A stretch of DNA of 64,000 bases from Scortum barcoo (GCA_023238725.1 CM041547.1:15949644-16013643); one strand, 5' to 3'; counted from the first letter of the stretch, positions 1-11,751 are shown. The notes: a model not told the origin generated them from the sequence alone. Numbers and translations: made by a program.

Positions 1-480
1 GTTGTATTGCTGAGTCCGGAGTGCTGCCATTTAGCCATGTTTCAGTGAACACAAGCACACAACAGTCACTCACTTTACGGTTCGCTGATCTCAGAAGTCG
101 AATGTCATCCATTTTATTGTCCAGTGATCGTACGTTCGCCAGAAGGATAGATGGTATGGCTGGGCGAGTTGGCTTAGCCTCTAGCCTAGCTCGGACACCT
201 CCGCGCTTGCCCCGCTTCCTCGTCCTGGCACACCGCTTTCGACGCCTCCTTTCCAGGGGAGGGGTAGCGGGCGAGTCCGGTGGGTTAGCAGGCCAGCGTG
301 TTAGTCCCAGTTCCCTTAGCGAGTTCTCCAATTCCGTGTTCAAAACTAGGCAGATCTTGCTTCTCCAATTGTGTAGGAGAGCTTGTCGACTGTACACATA
401 TTCCGACGTAAACTGACAGGAAAAACTTTCCGACAAACACTTGTTTGACGAACAAAACAACGCATTGTCGGGAGAGCGTG
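1..480 (-). mobile_element. LINE 5' fragment (endonuclease N-terminus)
   Basis: Read on the minus strand, positions about 235 to 1 encode the start of an APE-type endonuclease of a fish non-LTR retrotransposon. Visible landmarks are a basic run (KRGKRGG), then ANVRSLDNKMDD and FTETWLN, the usual N-terminal endonuclease motifs. The fragment runs off the left edge. It faces the plus-strand LINE that begins at about 500, so two LINE fragments meet near 480-500. Clade (L2- or Rex-like) is inferred from general resemblance. Confidence 0.6.
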
Positions 481-499
481 AGGTCGCTGCGTCTACACG

Positions 500-2816
500 C
501 GCCGCCATCTTTCTCTCGCAGAGGAGAGGCCTTCAAAGCTGGGGATGAATCAGCTCTGAGAACAGCGAGAGCCAACCTGTCCCGTGGCATCAGGAAAGCA
601 AAAAAAGATTACACAAACAAGATAACCTCCCACTTCAAGGACAGCAAGAATGCACAGAGCCTATGGCAGGGCATTCAGGCCATTACGGACTACAAACCTG
701 CACCATGGAGATGTGAGAGCGACATCACTCTGCTCAACAACCTGAAGAAATTCTTTGCTCGCTTTGAGGAACAAAACACCACTTGCCCGCAGAAAACACC
801 ACCACCTTCACACGACCAGCCCCTGTGCCTGTCTGCTGTCAGCGTAAAGAGGACACTCTCCGCCATCAACACCCGGAAAGCAGCGGGTCCAGACAACATC
901 CCTGGTAGTGTGCTGAAAGAATGCGCAGAGGAGCTGAAAGATGTCTTCACAGACATCTTTAACACCTCCCTGAGGCAAGCCATTGTGCCATCAGGGCTTC
1001 AAAGCTGCCACTATCATACCTGTGCCAAAGAAATCATCCCCATCCTGCTTCAACGACTACCGTCCTGTGGCACTGACACCCATTATCATGAAGTGCTTTG
1101 AATGACTAGTCTTGTCACACATAAAATTCACCCTGCCCCCCAGCTTGGACCCGTACCAGTTCGCATACAGAGCAAAACGATCCACAGACGATGCAATTTG
1201 CTCTGCCCTCCACCCAGCGCTCACCCATCTGGACAAGAAAGACTCATATGTGAGAATGCTGTTCATTGATTTCAGCTCAGCGTTCAACACCATAATACCA
1301 CAACAACTTATCTGCAAACTGGACAAACTGGGCCTCAGCACCTCCCTCTGCAACTGGCTGCTGGATTTCCTCAGCCAAAGGCCTCAAGCGGTGCGTGTTG
1401 GCAACAACATCTCAAGCAGCATCACCCTGAGCACAGGGGCCCCACAAGGCTGTGTGCTCAGCCCTCTCCTCTTTACCCTGCTGACACATGACTGCACACC
1501 AACCCACAGCTCCAACCACCTGGTGAAGTTTGCAGATGACACGACACTGGTGGGCCTCATCACCAAAGGCGACGAGACCCACTACAGGAAAGAGGTGCAG
1601 CTGCTGACCAGATGGTGCAAAGACAACAACCTCCTGCTAAACGTCAGTAAGACCAAAGAGATTGTTGTCAGCTTCCAGAGAGGCCACACCCAACACCACC
1701 CACTGACCATCGACGGTGCTGCAGTGGAAAGGGTGAGCAGCACCAAGTTCCTGGGTGTGCACATCAGTGACGACCTCTCCTGGACCACCAACACTGCATC
1801 ACTGGCCAAGAAAGCACAGCAGCGTCTCTACTTCCTGCGCAAACTGAAGCGGGCAAGTGCTCCACCACCCATCATGACCACATTCTACAGAGGAACCATT
1901 GAGAGCATCCTTACCAGCTGCATCACTGTTTGGGGGAGCGGGAGCTACACTGTCCACAACAGAAAAGCTCTACAACGCATCGTGAGAACAGCTGAGAGGA
2001 TAATTGGTGTACCACTCCCCTCCCTGCAAGACCTATACACCACCCGCCTTACCCAAAAAGCCATCACAATCGTCAACGATGCAAGTCACCCTGCACACAG
2101 TCTGTTCAGTCTCCTGCCCTCTGGGAAGAGGTACAGGAGTCTCCGCTCCCGCACCACCAGACTCACGAACAGCTTCATCCACCAGGCTGTGAGGCTGCTG
2201 AACTCTCTCCCCTCCCCACTCCCAGCCCCAGCCAGAAGGAGCACCAGGCTGGGAGGAGGAGTCTAGGAACACTGGACCCCCCCCCACTCCCTCCCCACCC
2301 AACTGAGACTCTAAACACTGGACCCCCCCTCTCTCCCCACCCAACTGAGACTCTAAATATGCAAATTGCACTCATCTGTTGCTAACTGTTATTTATTTAT
2401 ATTTATATTTGCACTACCCATATTACTATTACCACTACCATCCAAGTACTGTCTATAAGGAAACATTTTGCACTAAAACCCTACATTTACAACAACAACT
2501 ACCTCTAAATGCATACAGCTGAAACACTGTGTTGTCCTGTCCTGTCATTCCCTGCTATGTTAGCAGCAGGACTTTGTGTACTCTATGTCTTGTCTTGTCA
2601 TACCTTAGTTAGTTTAGCAGCATTAGGTGAAAAGTAGCCTTAAGTTACTGCACTTTAAATATTTATTTATGCTAAATTTTTTTTTAGAACTTGTCTTGTT
2701 GTGCATCTGCACTTTACTGTTGTCCATGTAACGCATAGGATAGTGAGAAACGTAATTTCGATTCCTTTGTATGTCAAGCACATGTGAAGAAATTGACAAA
2801 TAAAAGCTGACTCTGA
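500..2816 (+). mobile_element. L2-like LINE (reverse transcriptase, 3' UTR and tail)
   Basis: A 5'-truncated non-LTR retrotransposon. The pre-RT linker and RT domain are encoded at 505-1101 and 1112-2266, broken by a frameshift/stop near 1100. A long AT-rich 3' UTR follows and ends near 2816 with ACAAATAAAAGCTGACTCTGA, resembling the short tail repeat of L2/CR1-type LINEs. The 5' part including the endonuclease is missing, as expected for a truncated insertion. It is abutted on the right by a dispersed repeat (2818-3108). Confidence 0.8.
505..2266 (+). pseudogene. LINE reverse transcriptase ORF2 remnant
   Basis: The first segment (505-1101) carries the RT lead-in KAAGPDNIPGSVLKECAEEL. The second (1112-2266) carries DPYQFAYRAKRSTDDA, the catalytic-core motif FIDFSSAFNTI, the GAPQGCVLSPLLFTL motif and FADDTT (FADD variant of the RT active-site box), then a thumb/C-terminal region ending at 2266. 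A frame break near 1100 separates the halves, so a full protein could not be made. Homology to LINE RT is certain; L2 against Rex1 assignment is an inference. Confidence 0.85.
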
Positions 2817-2817
2817 G

Positions 2818-3108
2818 TGTAGAAGAGGATTTAGAAATGGTCTGTTGTGGAAAAAATATATTTTGTCTGTTCTGGAAATAAAGAGAATTGATCTGACCAG
2901 AGTGTCTTTTATATTTTAATGTATTCTTGCAAGAAGGTGAGCTGTCAGACAACCTGAGTGTGTACTCAGCTGGATGAGGACTCACAAGTGATAACAGAAA
3001 AAGGACAGATACTTATAGTGGGATACAATCAAAGGAAAGGTGGGGGTGTGTGTAAGGTCTTGTCAACCCTTCTAGTAGATAGATTCAGGGTTACATCGTC
3101 TTCGTGCG
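2818..3108 (+). repeat. Dispersed/duplicated repeat, copy 1 part a
   Basis: About 290 bp (from tgtagaagaggatttagaaa to the end of a tcgtcttcgtgc motif) is nearly identical to 21094-21386. In copy 2 the sequence continues directly into what is 6269-6475 here, so copy 1 is interrupted by about 3.16 kb at 3109-6268. Confidence 0.8.
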
Positions 3109-3383
3109 TAAAAGGAGTCTAGCAGGAAGATAATTAATCAGGTCATTGTAGTTAAGATTTAAAACCAGTTGGAGCCAACCCTGTGATAGCGTGTCTTCCA
3201 TAGTATGATGACCGCTATCAGTCAGAGGTCTCTCTTTTACAGCAGGTCAGAAGTGTACTGTCGGTCAGAGGTTTGTCTTTTAAAGGAATTTAGGTCTTGG
3301 TTAGTCTAACATAGTATAATAGGATAGGATCAGGTCACATGCTGCAAGACCTGCTGGTACTAAACTAAACCAAACACATACAT

Positions 3384-3420
3384 GCACACACACACACACA
3401 CACACACACACTCTCTCTCT
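3384..3420. repeat. (CA)n-(CT)n microsatellite
   Basis: Uninterrupted CA dinucleotides followed by a CT run. Confidence 0.95.
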
Positions 3421-4788
3421 GGGGCCCCCTGGTAGTCATACGGCTTCATAATATAAATGGCAAAAAAACAAGAATTTCATGCATGGGATAGATCTGCATG
3501 CTACACTAATATTAGTTTGTTAAAGTAGTTTGTAAATGACAGGAAACAAATATTTGAATGGAACATGTTCAAAGGGTTTAGGGTTAGGGAGGATTGGTCC
3601 CTCCTGAAGTCCATTTTCTTAAAATTTTGTTATTGTTACTATTGTGTGTCCGTATATTCGTTGTGTATTTTTATATTAGTTGTGTGTTCATGTCTTCGTC
3701 GTGTCTTCACAGTTTTGTTGCCTTTCTATATTTGTACGTTTCCGTAGTTGCTGTTTGTTTCCGTATTTGTTTTTTTTTCATTTAAAGTGTGTTACTGTAT
3801 TTTCAGCACTTTAATTGTCAAACTGATTAACCATGTTTTTTTTATTTGCTTGCATTCTGTTCATTTCCATGCGTTTTATCAAGTTGTTGTGCATTTGTCC
3901 CTTTTGCCTGCTGTAATATACAGAGTAGTGGAGAGAGAAAGTTTCTTTATGATATTTGTTGACAAAGCTCAGAATACATATTATCACCAGCCTCGTCCTT
4001 TAAAAGAGAAAAAAGAGTTTCAGTGAAGGAAAGGGCTTCAAGAGGGTCTCTTGACAATGTCCCATTGAATTTTTTTTTATTAATCCAATTATAATTGGCC
4101 ATTTTTGACTTCTTTTGAGTTTACCTTTGTATTTCACCATACCTGTTTATCATGCGTTGTTACGTGTAATTTTTTTTAGCATAACCTTACATGTATGACT
4201 TTACAGTTATTTTTTCATTTTGACATACTGTATTAACACATTGGACACAACAACATGTCTGATGAACCATTTTATAACTTAGAATGCAAATATGAATTGT
4301 AAATTTCCACAACTTGTGTACAAATTTAGCAAAACAGTGATTTACAACTATTTACATTAAAATGCAGGCAGTGTCTCAGGCATTATTTGTTCAACTATTT
4401 ACAAAACAGTTAGATGTCACAATAAGATGCCACAAATTTTTGTTTTCAAGTGCTTCTTCAAAGGTTGGACCCCATTGAAGTCTTTTCTTTCTTTATCTTT
4501 TACTTTTATAAAGCAATGATATATACATGAAACAACAGAAAACATTGCATTTGCAGTAGTTCGTTCATATGACCAATCACAGAAGGTTCATATTTATCAT
4601 TTCTGTCAGTGGACAGATAAATGTTTTTCACACTTACTCTTTTTCATTTTTAACCAATCATGGCCCTAGTAATGCCTTTGGTATCTACAAACAGTGAGGT
4701 GGTTCTTTTTACGAGACATTCAGTCTTTTATGTATTTCCCATGTACAAATAAGAGCTGTTATAATAATATAATAATATAAGCAGATAG

Positions 4789-6268
4789 ATGGAAGAGCAG
4801 GCATCAGTGTGTAGGCTGTGGGGTGTAATGCCCACAGAACATGGGAATGATCAACGTGTGTCCTGGGCTGTAGTCACACCAGACAGCATGCCTCCTGCAT
4901 GGATTATTTTTTCATTTCAACTCAAACAAGGCGGGCATGGTGCCTTTTGTTTAAGGGTAAGAGGCCAGTCAATTCCACTCTGGAAGTTCAGCAGGCCTAA
5001 TGTCACAAAGGGAGCTTTGGATAGGATTTGAATCAGTGCCCGGGGATACACCATGGACACAGGCATTGTTAAAGAGGAGGAGGAACTTGTTGATGTTGAA
5101 TCATTGTTCCCAGATACAGTTGAGGAGGAACTCCCCTCTTTTTAGCCACAGGCATATCCAGAGGAAGAAGGCTGTGAACAAAGCACACAACTGAGACACT
5201 TTCCTGGTGAAAAGGGTCCATGGTATCAACCCATCAGCAGATACTGACTCAGATGGATGGATGTCTGATGGATGCCTTGTTGGCTAAAATGTACATAGCC
5301 ATGGTGATCCAGATGCAGCTAGCCAACACAGGCGCTATCCTCTTGCTATATCAGTGGGAGCTCAAACAGGACATAAGCAGGGATTACAAACCTCAACTTA
5401 TGAGGATCTGAGGCAAGTCACCTGCATGCTCCCTAGGCTGATAAAGCAGGCAGAAGTGGCTTTTAAGGTTACAGCTGAACTGTAGATGTTGAGGCGCCAT
5501 TTGTGGTTGTTTCAGTCCAGGCTGCAGCAGAAGGACAGAGCTGGTCTAATGAGGCTGCCAGCAGAGCTACTGGTCATGTTTGCCCAAGAGGCCAGCACCT
5601 TGCTGCAACAACCCCAGGAGGTCTACCGTTGTGTTAGGGAGGTGTCAATCAGAGGATTGAGCATTACCTCTTCTTTTGACTGCAAGGTGATGGAGAATAG
5701 AGCCAGAGACGGGCCCCACAGATTAATTATACGTCAGGGGCACATAGGCTCACAGGGTAACTTTAAACAGGAGTGTCTGTGGAGAGCTCTGCCAAAGGTG
5801 AGACTGTCCACCGAAGTACTCCAGCAGGCATATAATGAGGTGGTTGTACCAGTGTCCCCTGGAGTACGGGCATACTCTACCCATTGTGACCATTTGCTGT
5901 GGAAAGGAGCATCTCTAGCAGAGATTTGCGCAGCAACTACCTCTTCAACTCTGTATATATTTACCCAATTCTACCAACTGAACATGGCTGCATCCGACCT
6001 TTGGGGGAGTCAGTTTTGTGTCCTACTCAGAGTCAAGTATGTCTGTGGTTCCCCAACATATTGCCCAGCTGTCAGTAGCTTGTGTTGGGGTGTCACTTAA
6101 ACCTGTCAGTTGGCCTTGCTTCTTGCAGGCTATCTTAAACAAACCCGTGACCTCTGTGGTCCCTGACCTTGGCATCTTTCAGGGCCATTAAGGCTTCAGG
6201 TAGTGCCTTGTGCCTAAGCACACAGTGACATCAAGCAGCATTTGGCTGTCTGGCTGGCTCAGGGGGTT
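4789..6268 (+). mobile_element. Possible DIRS-like (tyrosine recombinase) retrotransposon remnant
   Basis: This is the right part of a 3.16-kb insertion that splits a repeat (3109-6268). An ORF at 5486-6100 starts RRHLWLF...KDRAGLM, recalling fish DIRS gag-like segments. It ends with VRAYSTHCDHLL followed by GASLAEICAATTSSTLYIFTQFYQL, matching the C-terminal pattern of DIRS/Ngaro-type tyrosine recombinases (His-x-x-Arg-like box, then an EIC-A-A...TF-RFY motif with the candidate catalytic Tyr). The Arg of the HxxR box appears replaced by Cys. Reverse transcriptase is missing, so it is an internally deleted relic. No terminal repeats were identified. The left part (3109-4788) holds no gene I recognise. 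Confidence 0.45.
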
Positions 6269-6475
6269 GTAAATATTGTACATTTGTGTATAGTTTGTTT
6301 GTAGCACAGGCTTGAACCATCAGGTTGTGTAGGTGATTAGAAGGCATGGGCGTTGGTGTCAGCACTTAAGAGACTGCTCCTCCTTTACGTGAGGTGTGTT
6401 ATAGAGTCCCCGTACATATGGAATATGTAGCTGGGTGGAGAGATAATCTTGATACGATGGGGACTTCGTATCAAG
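6269..6475 (+). repeat. Dispersed/duplicated repeat, copy 1 part b
   Basis: Closely matches 21387-21585. It begins at aatattgtacatttgt and ends in the hairpin at 6440-6483, where a LINE fragment begins. Confidence 0.75.
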
Positions 6476-6483
6476 ATTATCTC
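6440..6483. repeat. Perfect 18-bp inverted repeat with 8-nt loop
   Basis: Positions 6440-6457 and 6466-6483 are exact reverse complements, separated by tggggact. In the paralogous copy at 21.57 kb only about 8 bp of the stem around the same loop is kept, so the longer arm was gained or lost at the junction with the LINE fragment. Confidence 0.85.
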
Positions 6484-8165
6484 GTATCCCCCAGCCTCAC
6501 GTACTGAGGTCTGCCAGTCAGGTAGTCTGTGATCCATGCCACCAGGTGTGATTCTGCTCTCATCTCTGTCAGTTTGTCCCTGAGGAGCAGTGGCTGGATA
6601 GTGTTAAAGGTGCTGGAGAAGTCCAAAAATGTAATCCTCACAGCACCATTGCCTCTGTCCAGGTGAGAGAAAGATTGGTGGAGCAAGAAGATGATGGCAT
6701 TCTTCACTCCTGTCTTCTCCCGGTAAGCAAACTGCAGAGGGTCAAGAGCGTGGTGGGTCTGTGGCCTCTGGTGATGGAGCAGCAGCCGTTCCATGGTCTT
6801 CATCACGTGCGACGTCAGGGCGACCGGCCTGAAGTCATTCAGCTCGCCATTGTGTGGTTTCTTAGGGGACTGGAATGATGCAGGATGTCTTTCCACAGCT
6901 GGGAACCCTCCCCTGTCCCAAGCTCAGGTTGAATATGTGAGCTGAAGGGGGTGTCCCAGCTCCCTCACGCAGGCCTTCAGTAGTCGCGGCGATCTGGACC
7001 TGCAGCCTCCTCGGCTCTCCACAGACCTGAGCTGCTGTGATCGTCGTGGGTGGTGTGAGGGGGCTTCAGGTGATGGCCTGCATGGGAGTAGGAGGGTGGG
7101 GGCTGCTGTGTTCAGAGGTGTGAATGGGTTGGGGTGATCAAACCTATTAAAGAAGTTGGTTTAGCTGGTTTGCCCTTCCCACATCCCCCTCAATGGGGGC
7201 ACCTCTCTTGGAGCTGCAGCCAGTGATGGTCTTCATCCCCTCCCACACCTCCCTCATGTTGTTGTTTTGCATCCTTTGTTCTATTTTTCCTTCTGTACTG
7301 CTCCTTGGCCTCCCTGAGCTGGACTCTGAGTTCCTTCTGTATCTGCTTAATCTCCTGTGTGTCACCATCTTTAAAGGCCTTCTTCTTCTGGTTCAGAAGG
7401 CCTTTGATGTCACTTGTTATCCAGGGCTTGTTGTTAGCAAAGCAGCGTACAGATCTTACTGGAACAACAGCGTCCATACAGAAGTTAATATAGTCCGTGG
7501 TGCAGTCAACCATCTCCTCCATGTTCTCATTGTGAGACCCCTGCAATGCTTCCCAGTCTGTGGTCTCGAAGCAGTCTTTCAGAGCCTGCTCAGCTTCAGG
7601 AGACCACTTCCTGAATGAGCGTGTGGTTGTTGGTAGTCTCCTTCACTCTTGGTGTGTAGTGAGGTTTGAGCAGGACTAGATTGTGATCTGCTTTCCCCAG
7701 GGCAGGCAGGGGGGTGGCTCTGTATGCATTCCTTCACGTTTGCATACATCAGGTCTATAAGTCCTCTTCCCTCTGGTGTTACAGTCCACGTACTGGTGAA
7801 AAGCAGCCAGTGTATTGTCCAGAGTGACATGATTAAAGTCCCCAGAGATTAGCACGAGAGCCTCAGGATGCTGTGTTTGTAGTTTAGCCACAGCGCTGTG
7901 GATGACGTCACACGCAGCCTCCGCGTCTGCGCGCGGGGGTAATGTAAACAACAAGAACAATGGCATGGCTGAACTCCCTCCCACGACGTAGACTGAATGT
8001 GTATTTAATTGAGTTTATTGCCGTATATGATTTAGCATATTGCGCTAAGTCTGAAATTAGACGAGAGGCTAATGCTAGCAAGCATTTCACAGATTGTTAG
8101 CCAGTGAAAGCATGGTTGTATGCAATGTATGTGAGTTGTAATTGTGTTTTATTTCGCTTTCAGCT
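6476..8165 (-). mobile_element. LINE fragment (endonuclease C-term to RT N-half)
   Basis: On the minus strand, 7984-7676 encodes the endonuclease C-terminus (VLISGDFNHV). 7546-7147 encodes the linker (TTDYINFCMDAVVP, FANNKPWITSDIKGLL), and 6896-6477 the RT start (ELNDFRPVALTSHVMKTMER, DPLQFAYREKTGVKNA, FLDFSSTFNTIQP). Several frames are used, so it is a pseudogene. It is cut at its 3' end inside the RT, unusual for a LINE (5' truncation is normal), suggesting a later rearrangement at the 6440-6483 palindrome. Confidence 0.8.
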
Positions 8166-8730
8166 CTTACGGTGTGCCTGTGATTTTGTGGTTCGTGTGA
8201 GTAATAAATGTTTGAACCTGCATTATGGGCCATGAGTCATCATTGGAGTCTGAAGTTTGGTTGGGATGATACAGTAAGAACTTGCCCTCTTCATCAACCC
8301 TGCCGCCACGCTGCATCGAGAGGCCTCTACGACGATGAATCACGGGGTCAAGTTGCTGCTATGGACTCTTCATCCAGCAACGCGGCGCCATCCTTTGGGT
8401 CATCTAGACGAGAAATACGGTCTACAGGCAGCTGGCTGAAGGACTTGATGTGAAGGTCAGACACGGTGAACAATCGCCAAGGAACAGCGGGCATCATTCA
8501 AAGGTATGAAACAACTGATTGACTGATAAGGAACAATTCATCATCATCAAGAACTTTATTGCTCATCGTTATTCACGGTTTAAGAAGAAACAGACGTCAA
8601 CAACCACTGCACAGACATTTTGTGAACTGATTTTGTATTGAGGGTGAAACACTTGTTTAATCGGGAACTAAGTGCCGCTGTACTGATCTGATCATATGTT
8701 CATTTTTTATCTTTGTATTTAGTTTGAGAG
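8166..8730 (+). repeat. Dispersed/duplicated repeat, copy 1 part c
   Basis: Matches 21605-21950 and then 22498-22818. The paralogue has an extra block at 21951-22497, and this copy lacks a short piece present at about 22625-22720. No coding content is recognisable. Confidence 0.75.
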
Positions 8731-9878
8731 GTTAATATTATAGCATTCCTCAGTCAGCCTGTTGTGTAGGCTCAAGGTCACTCAGTGCAGTCGTAATAAT
8801 AATATTCTCTGCTCCTCTCTCTGCAAAGTTTAAATAGTAAGAACAAACTATTTATTTGATCAGATTTATTAAGCCAGACTTAATATATAATATAATATGA
8901 AATATAGAAATTAAAATCAGCAGAACAATAAGAATGATGATGTGCACCCATTTACATAAACCAAGAAAACAAATGTTACTTTCTATAAACCATGTTTACT
9001 GTGTGTTTAGCATCTTTTCAAATCATTAAAACTCATTTTAAATAAAATGTGAGCATTTTTCCTGAGATAATTTATTTACTTTCAGCACTTCTTCCATCAC
9101 ATTCATGACTTTGATGGTATGAGCAAAGCTTTTTTTTTTCATTGGAGCATTTTATTCAGTTTTTTTGCATTCTTATTGTACATATTGACTGTATTTTCTG
9201 CAAACTGAAATACAGCGACAGCAGCCAGGATCATGTAAATAGTATGAAAACTGAAGTCTGATGCTGCTGGTTTGCAGATTTGTATTAAAAAGTTTTAGTG
9301 TTTCACATGTTTGAATACACAGACATACAGAGAAACTTGGAGCTTTGAGAGGAAAACAAGCTGAAATATGTGATAAAGTACAAAAACTACATCAGAGTCT
9401 CAAGTGTGAGTCAGTTAAGATCAATGAGATCAGCAAACCTGAGTGTCTTCTTTTAGTAACAGAGGAGAGAGAAAGTCGACACTGACTGTGCCTCTAGTGA
9501 TTTTACAATGGAAACTGCAACATTATTTTTTCTACTCATGATTCAGTTTAGATTCCACATCATTTACAGACATTATTTTGTTGTAATTTGTAGAAATGTA
9601 TATTATTGTTGATACTTTAATTTCTGCAGCCAGATTGTTGTTCTGTCTTTGGCCCTTTTATAAACAAGTGAACTTTGTAGTGTTTTTTGTTTCATAATAT
9701 TTGTTAGGAAGAGTATAATGTGAGGACAAAAATTAGTTTCCTATTAAAAAGAAAATATTTAATTCAAAATATACATTTTAAACCAATATATTAAATCAAT
9801 GTTAAATATGAACCCATATCTAATATGAACAGAAGAAATACTGCTCATACTCCTCCAACCTAAAAGATCAGTCCTGTA
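8731..9878. other. VH 3' flank, no gene seen
   Basis: AT-rich DNA downstream (in minus-strand sense) of V1. Blocks recur beside other VH: 9095-9260 resembles 22830-22990 and 36060-36205, and the 9448-9510 block (acagaggagagagaaa) recurs near 14998, 36385, 36857 and 39078. These look like remnants of ancestral VH duplication units. Confidence 0.6.
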
Positions 9879-9917
9879 GGTTTTTGTACAGCTGCTCAAC
9901 CAACTCCAGTCACTGTG

Positions 9918-10227
9918 AGCTCTCGAGCACAATAATAAACAGCAGAGTCTTCAGTCTTCAGACTGTTCATCTGCAGATACAGCTGCTGTCTGCTGTTTTC
10001 TCTGGAGATGGTAAACCGGCCTTGAACTGACTGAGAGTAGGATTGGCTGCTGCCACCACCACTGCTGATGTAAGCAACCCACTCCAGTCCTTTTCCAGGA
10101 GCCTGTCTGACCCAGGCCATCCAGTAGCTGCTGAATGTGAATCCAGAGGCTGTACAGGTCAATCTGTGGGACTCTCCAGGCCTTTTAACCACTGGTTCAG
10201 ATTCTGTCAGAGTCTGACCATCAACAC
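9918..10227 (-). CDS. V1: VH segment, V-exon, apparently functional
   Basis: Immunoglobulin heavy variable exon encoding the end of the leader and FR1-FR3. It begins at an acceptor (AG at 10229-10228) and reads GVDGQTLTESEPVV, FR1 Cys in RLTCTASGFTF, FR2 WVRQAPGKGLEWVA, a CDR2 rich in Ser/Gly, and FR3 RFTISRENSRQQLYLQMNSL to DSAVYYCARE. The frame is open throughout. The RSS is excellent: heptamer 9911-9917 (CACAGTG on the coding strand), 23-bp spacer, nonamer 9879-9887 (ACAAAAACC). The leader exon is at 10317-10365. V4, V7, V9, V12, V14 and V16 are the same family. A complete germline VH on sequence evidence; expression is not shown. Confidence 0.93.
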
Positions 10228-10316
10228 CTGTCAAGAGAAAAAAAACAGCATTGAGTGAAATAAGCTGGTGACACAAATAAAAGCTTTGTCAGATTAAGAT
10301 GAGTGTAAATGTTGAC

Positions 10317-10365
10317 CTGCCCAGCAGATAGTTAAAAGCAGCAGTCCTGTCCTATAGTCCATCAT
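10317..10365 (-). CDS. V1 leader exon (L-PART1)
   Basis: Starts with tandem ATG codons and encodes MMDYRTGLLLLTICWA, a hydrophobic signal peptide. It splices in phase 1 at a gtcaac donor to the acceptor before position 10227. The same leader is found with V4, V7, V12 and V16. Confidence 0.9.
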
Positions 10366-10437
10366 GTTAAACTGTGTGTCCACTGTTCTCTGTCATCCTC
10401 TCTGCAGTCAGATAAGTAGAGGTGGAAGACATCTGAG

Positions 10438-10445
10438 CTTTGCAT
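10438..10445 (-). promoter_or_regulatory. Octamer promoter element of V1
   Basis: ATGCAAAG on the coding strand, 7 of 8 bases of the Ig octamer ATGCAAAT, 73 bp upstream of the start codon. The same element stands in front of V4 (15916-15923), V7 (23850-23857) and V16 (41119-41126). No convincing TATA box was seen in this family. Confidence 0.7.
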
Positions 10446-10499
10446 TGACTCCTCCTCACAGGGAGGAGAAAACTGGACTGTGTTTGTATCTCAGTTATT

Positions 10500-11199
10500 G
10501 GTAAAAGTAGAGAATGATTTAATTTGTGAAAATTGTCAAAACTGGTATAATAATTCAGACTTTAAATGTCAGTCCAGGCAAATTTCCAAACCTTCACAAC
10601 AGACCACCTACACTGTCACTGTTTAGTTGAAAATAGTTTTGTCTCTTTACAATTTGACGGGTTTCTTTGTAGAAACAAATATCAATCAAATTGGTCTTGG
10701 TTCATTAATTTTAAGACTTGTTTTTTTTTTTTTAATTTTTAAGAAATAAACTAAATAAAATCTCACTTGTTCTTTATTTGTATTTCACACAAAAACTGCT
10801 TCAAAATTCAACCAAAGATTTGTCAGTTCATAGAGTTTCTCAACTTCCATAATTAGGCCAACAGGAATAAATCCTCATATATATAATCTTTGACTTATTT
10901 TCTCAGCTGACATTTGCTCAGAGCTCTGACTGGACTTCAGCTGATCTTCATGAAGCTCTGGCAGCTCTGAGTAACTGGAGGTACTTCCACCTGACAGAGA
11001 AGAGTACACAGGTCTTTATTTTCACCTGAGCTGTCCATTTTTTCTGCACACTGCTTGAACATGCACACTCACTCTGATGACAATTTTTTCATTTTTAGTC
11101 TTGTTTCCCTCTTGTAACAGTGAACTGGTGTTGAAATCATTTGTGGTCTGAGGGCTCCTCCTCTGGTGGCTTCATGTTACAAGTGTTCAGGTACTGAGG
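10500..11199. other. Intergenic, no gene seen
   Basis: AT-rich spacer between V1 and V2. The last part (about 11130-11199) is V2 3' flank and recurs at 40340-40410, where the associated V segment is gone. Confidence 0.6.
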
Positions 11200-11238
11200 G
11201 GTTTTTGTTCAGGTCTACTGACTCTTTGTGTTATTGTG

Positions 11239-11538
11239 TCTCTCTGGCACAGTAATACACAGCAGAGTCTTCAGGCTGCAGATTCTGTCCGTTTAGAGTC
11301 ACTGTGTTGCTGGAAGAGTCTAAGTCGATACTGAACTTGTTCTTCAGTGAATCTTTATAGTAATCAGTGCATCCAACACATCTCATTCCAATCCACTCCA
11401 GTCCTTTCCCTGCAGGCTGTCTGATCCAAGCTGTCCAGTAGCTGCTAAGAGAATAAGAGACCTGACAGGTGATGGTCAGACGTTGACCTGGCTGCACAGT
11501 CACAGAGGCTGGCTGTGTCAACTGTTCACACTTCACAC
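11239..11538 (-). CDS. V2: VH segment, V-exon, open frame
   Basis: VH of the CEQLTQP family. It reads GVKCEQLTQPASVTV, FR1 Cys in LTITCQVSYS, FR2 TAWIRQPAGKGLEWIG, and FR3 to EDSAVYYCARE. CDR2 contains a CVGC pair (MRCVGCTDYY), not present in its relatives V5, V13 and V15. RSS: nonamer 11200-11208 perfect, 23-bp spacer, heptamer 11232-11238 reading CACAATA on the coding strand, two departures from CACAGTG at the 3' end, so recombination may be weaker. Leader exon 11640-11682. Extra leader-side Cys are normal for this family. Confidence 0.88.
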
Positions 11539-11639
11539 CTGTGGAGGAAAACATGTTGAATATTGACTCAGTGTAATAACAGTGAACAGTCAGTGTGCAG
11601 TGATCATACTGTCAGTGTCTCTGCCTCAGTGAGACTCAC

Positions 11640-11682
11640 AGGATCCAGCAGCCAGCAGCAGCAGCAGAGCTACAGAGAACAT
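11640..11682 (-). CDS. V2 leader exon
   Basis: Encodes MFSVALLLLLAAGS with a GCTGCTG codon run, ending at a gtgagt donor. It joins in phase 1 to the acceptor before 11538. Confidence 0.85.
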
Positions 11683-11751
11683 GGTTGGTATTGAAGGTGA
11701 TCTGATGGGAGCTTCTCTTCTTCTGCTGCAACTGACAGCATGATATCAAGT

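Noticed and set aside
10043..10258. Plus-strand ORF over V1 (similar one over V16)
   Set aside because: Antisense shadow of a VH exon.
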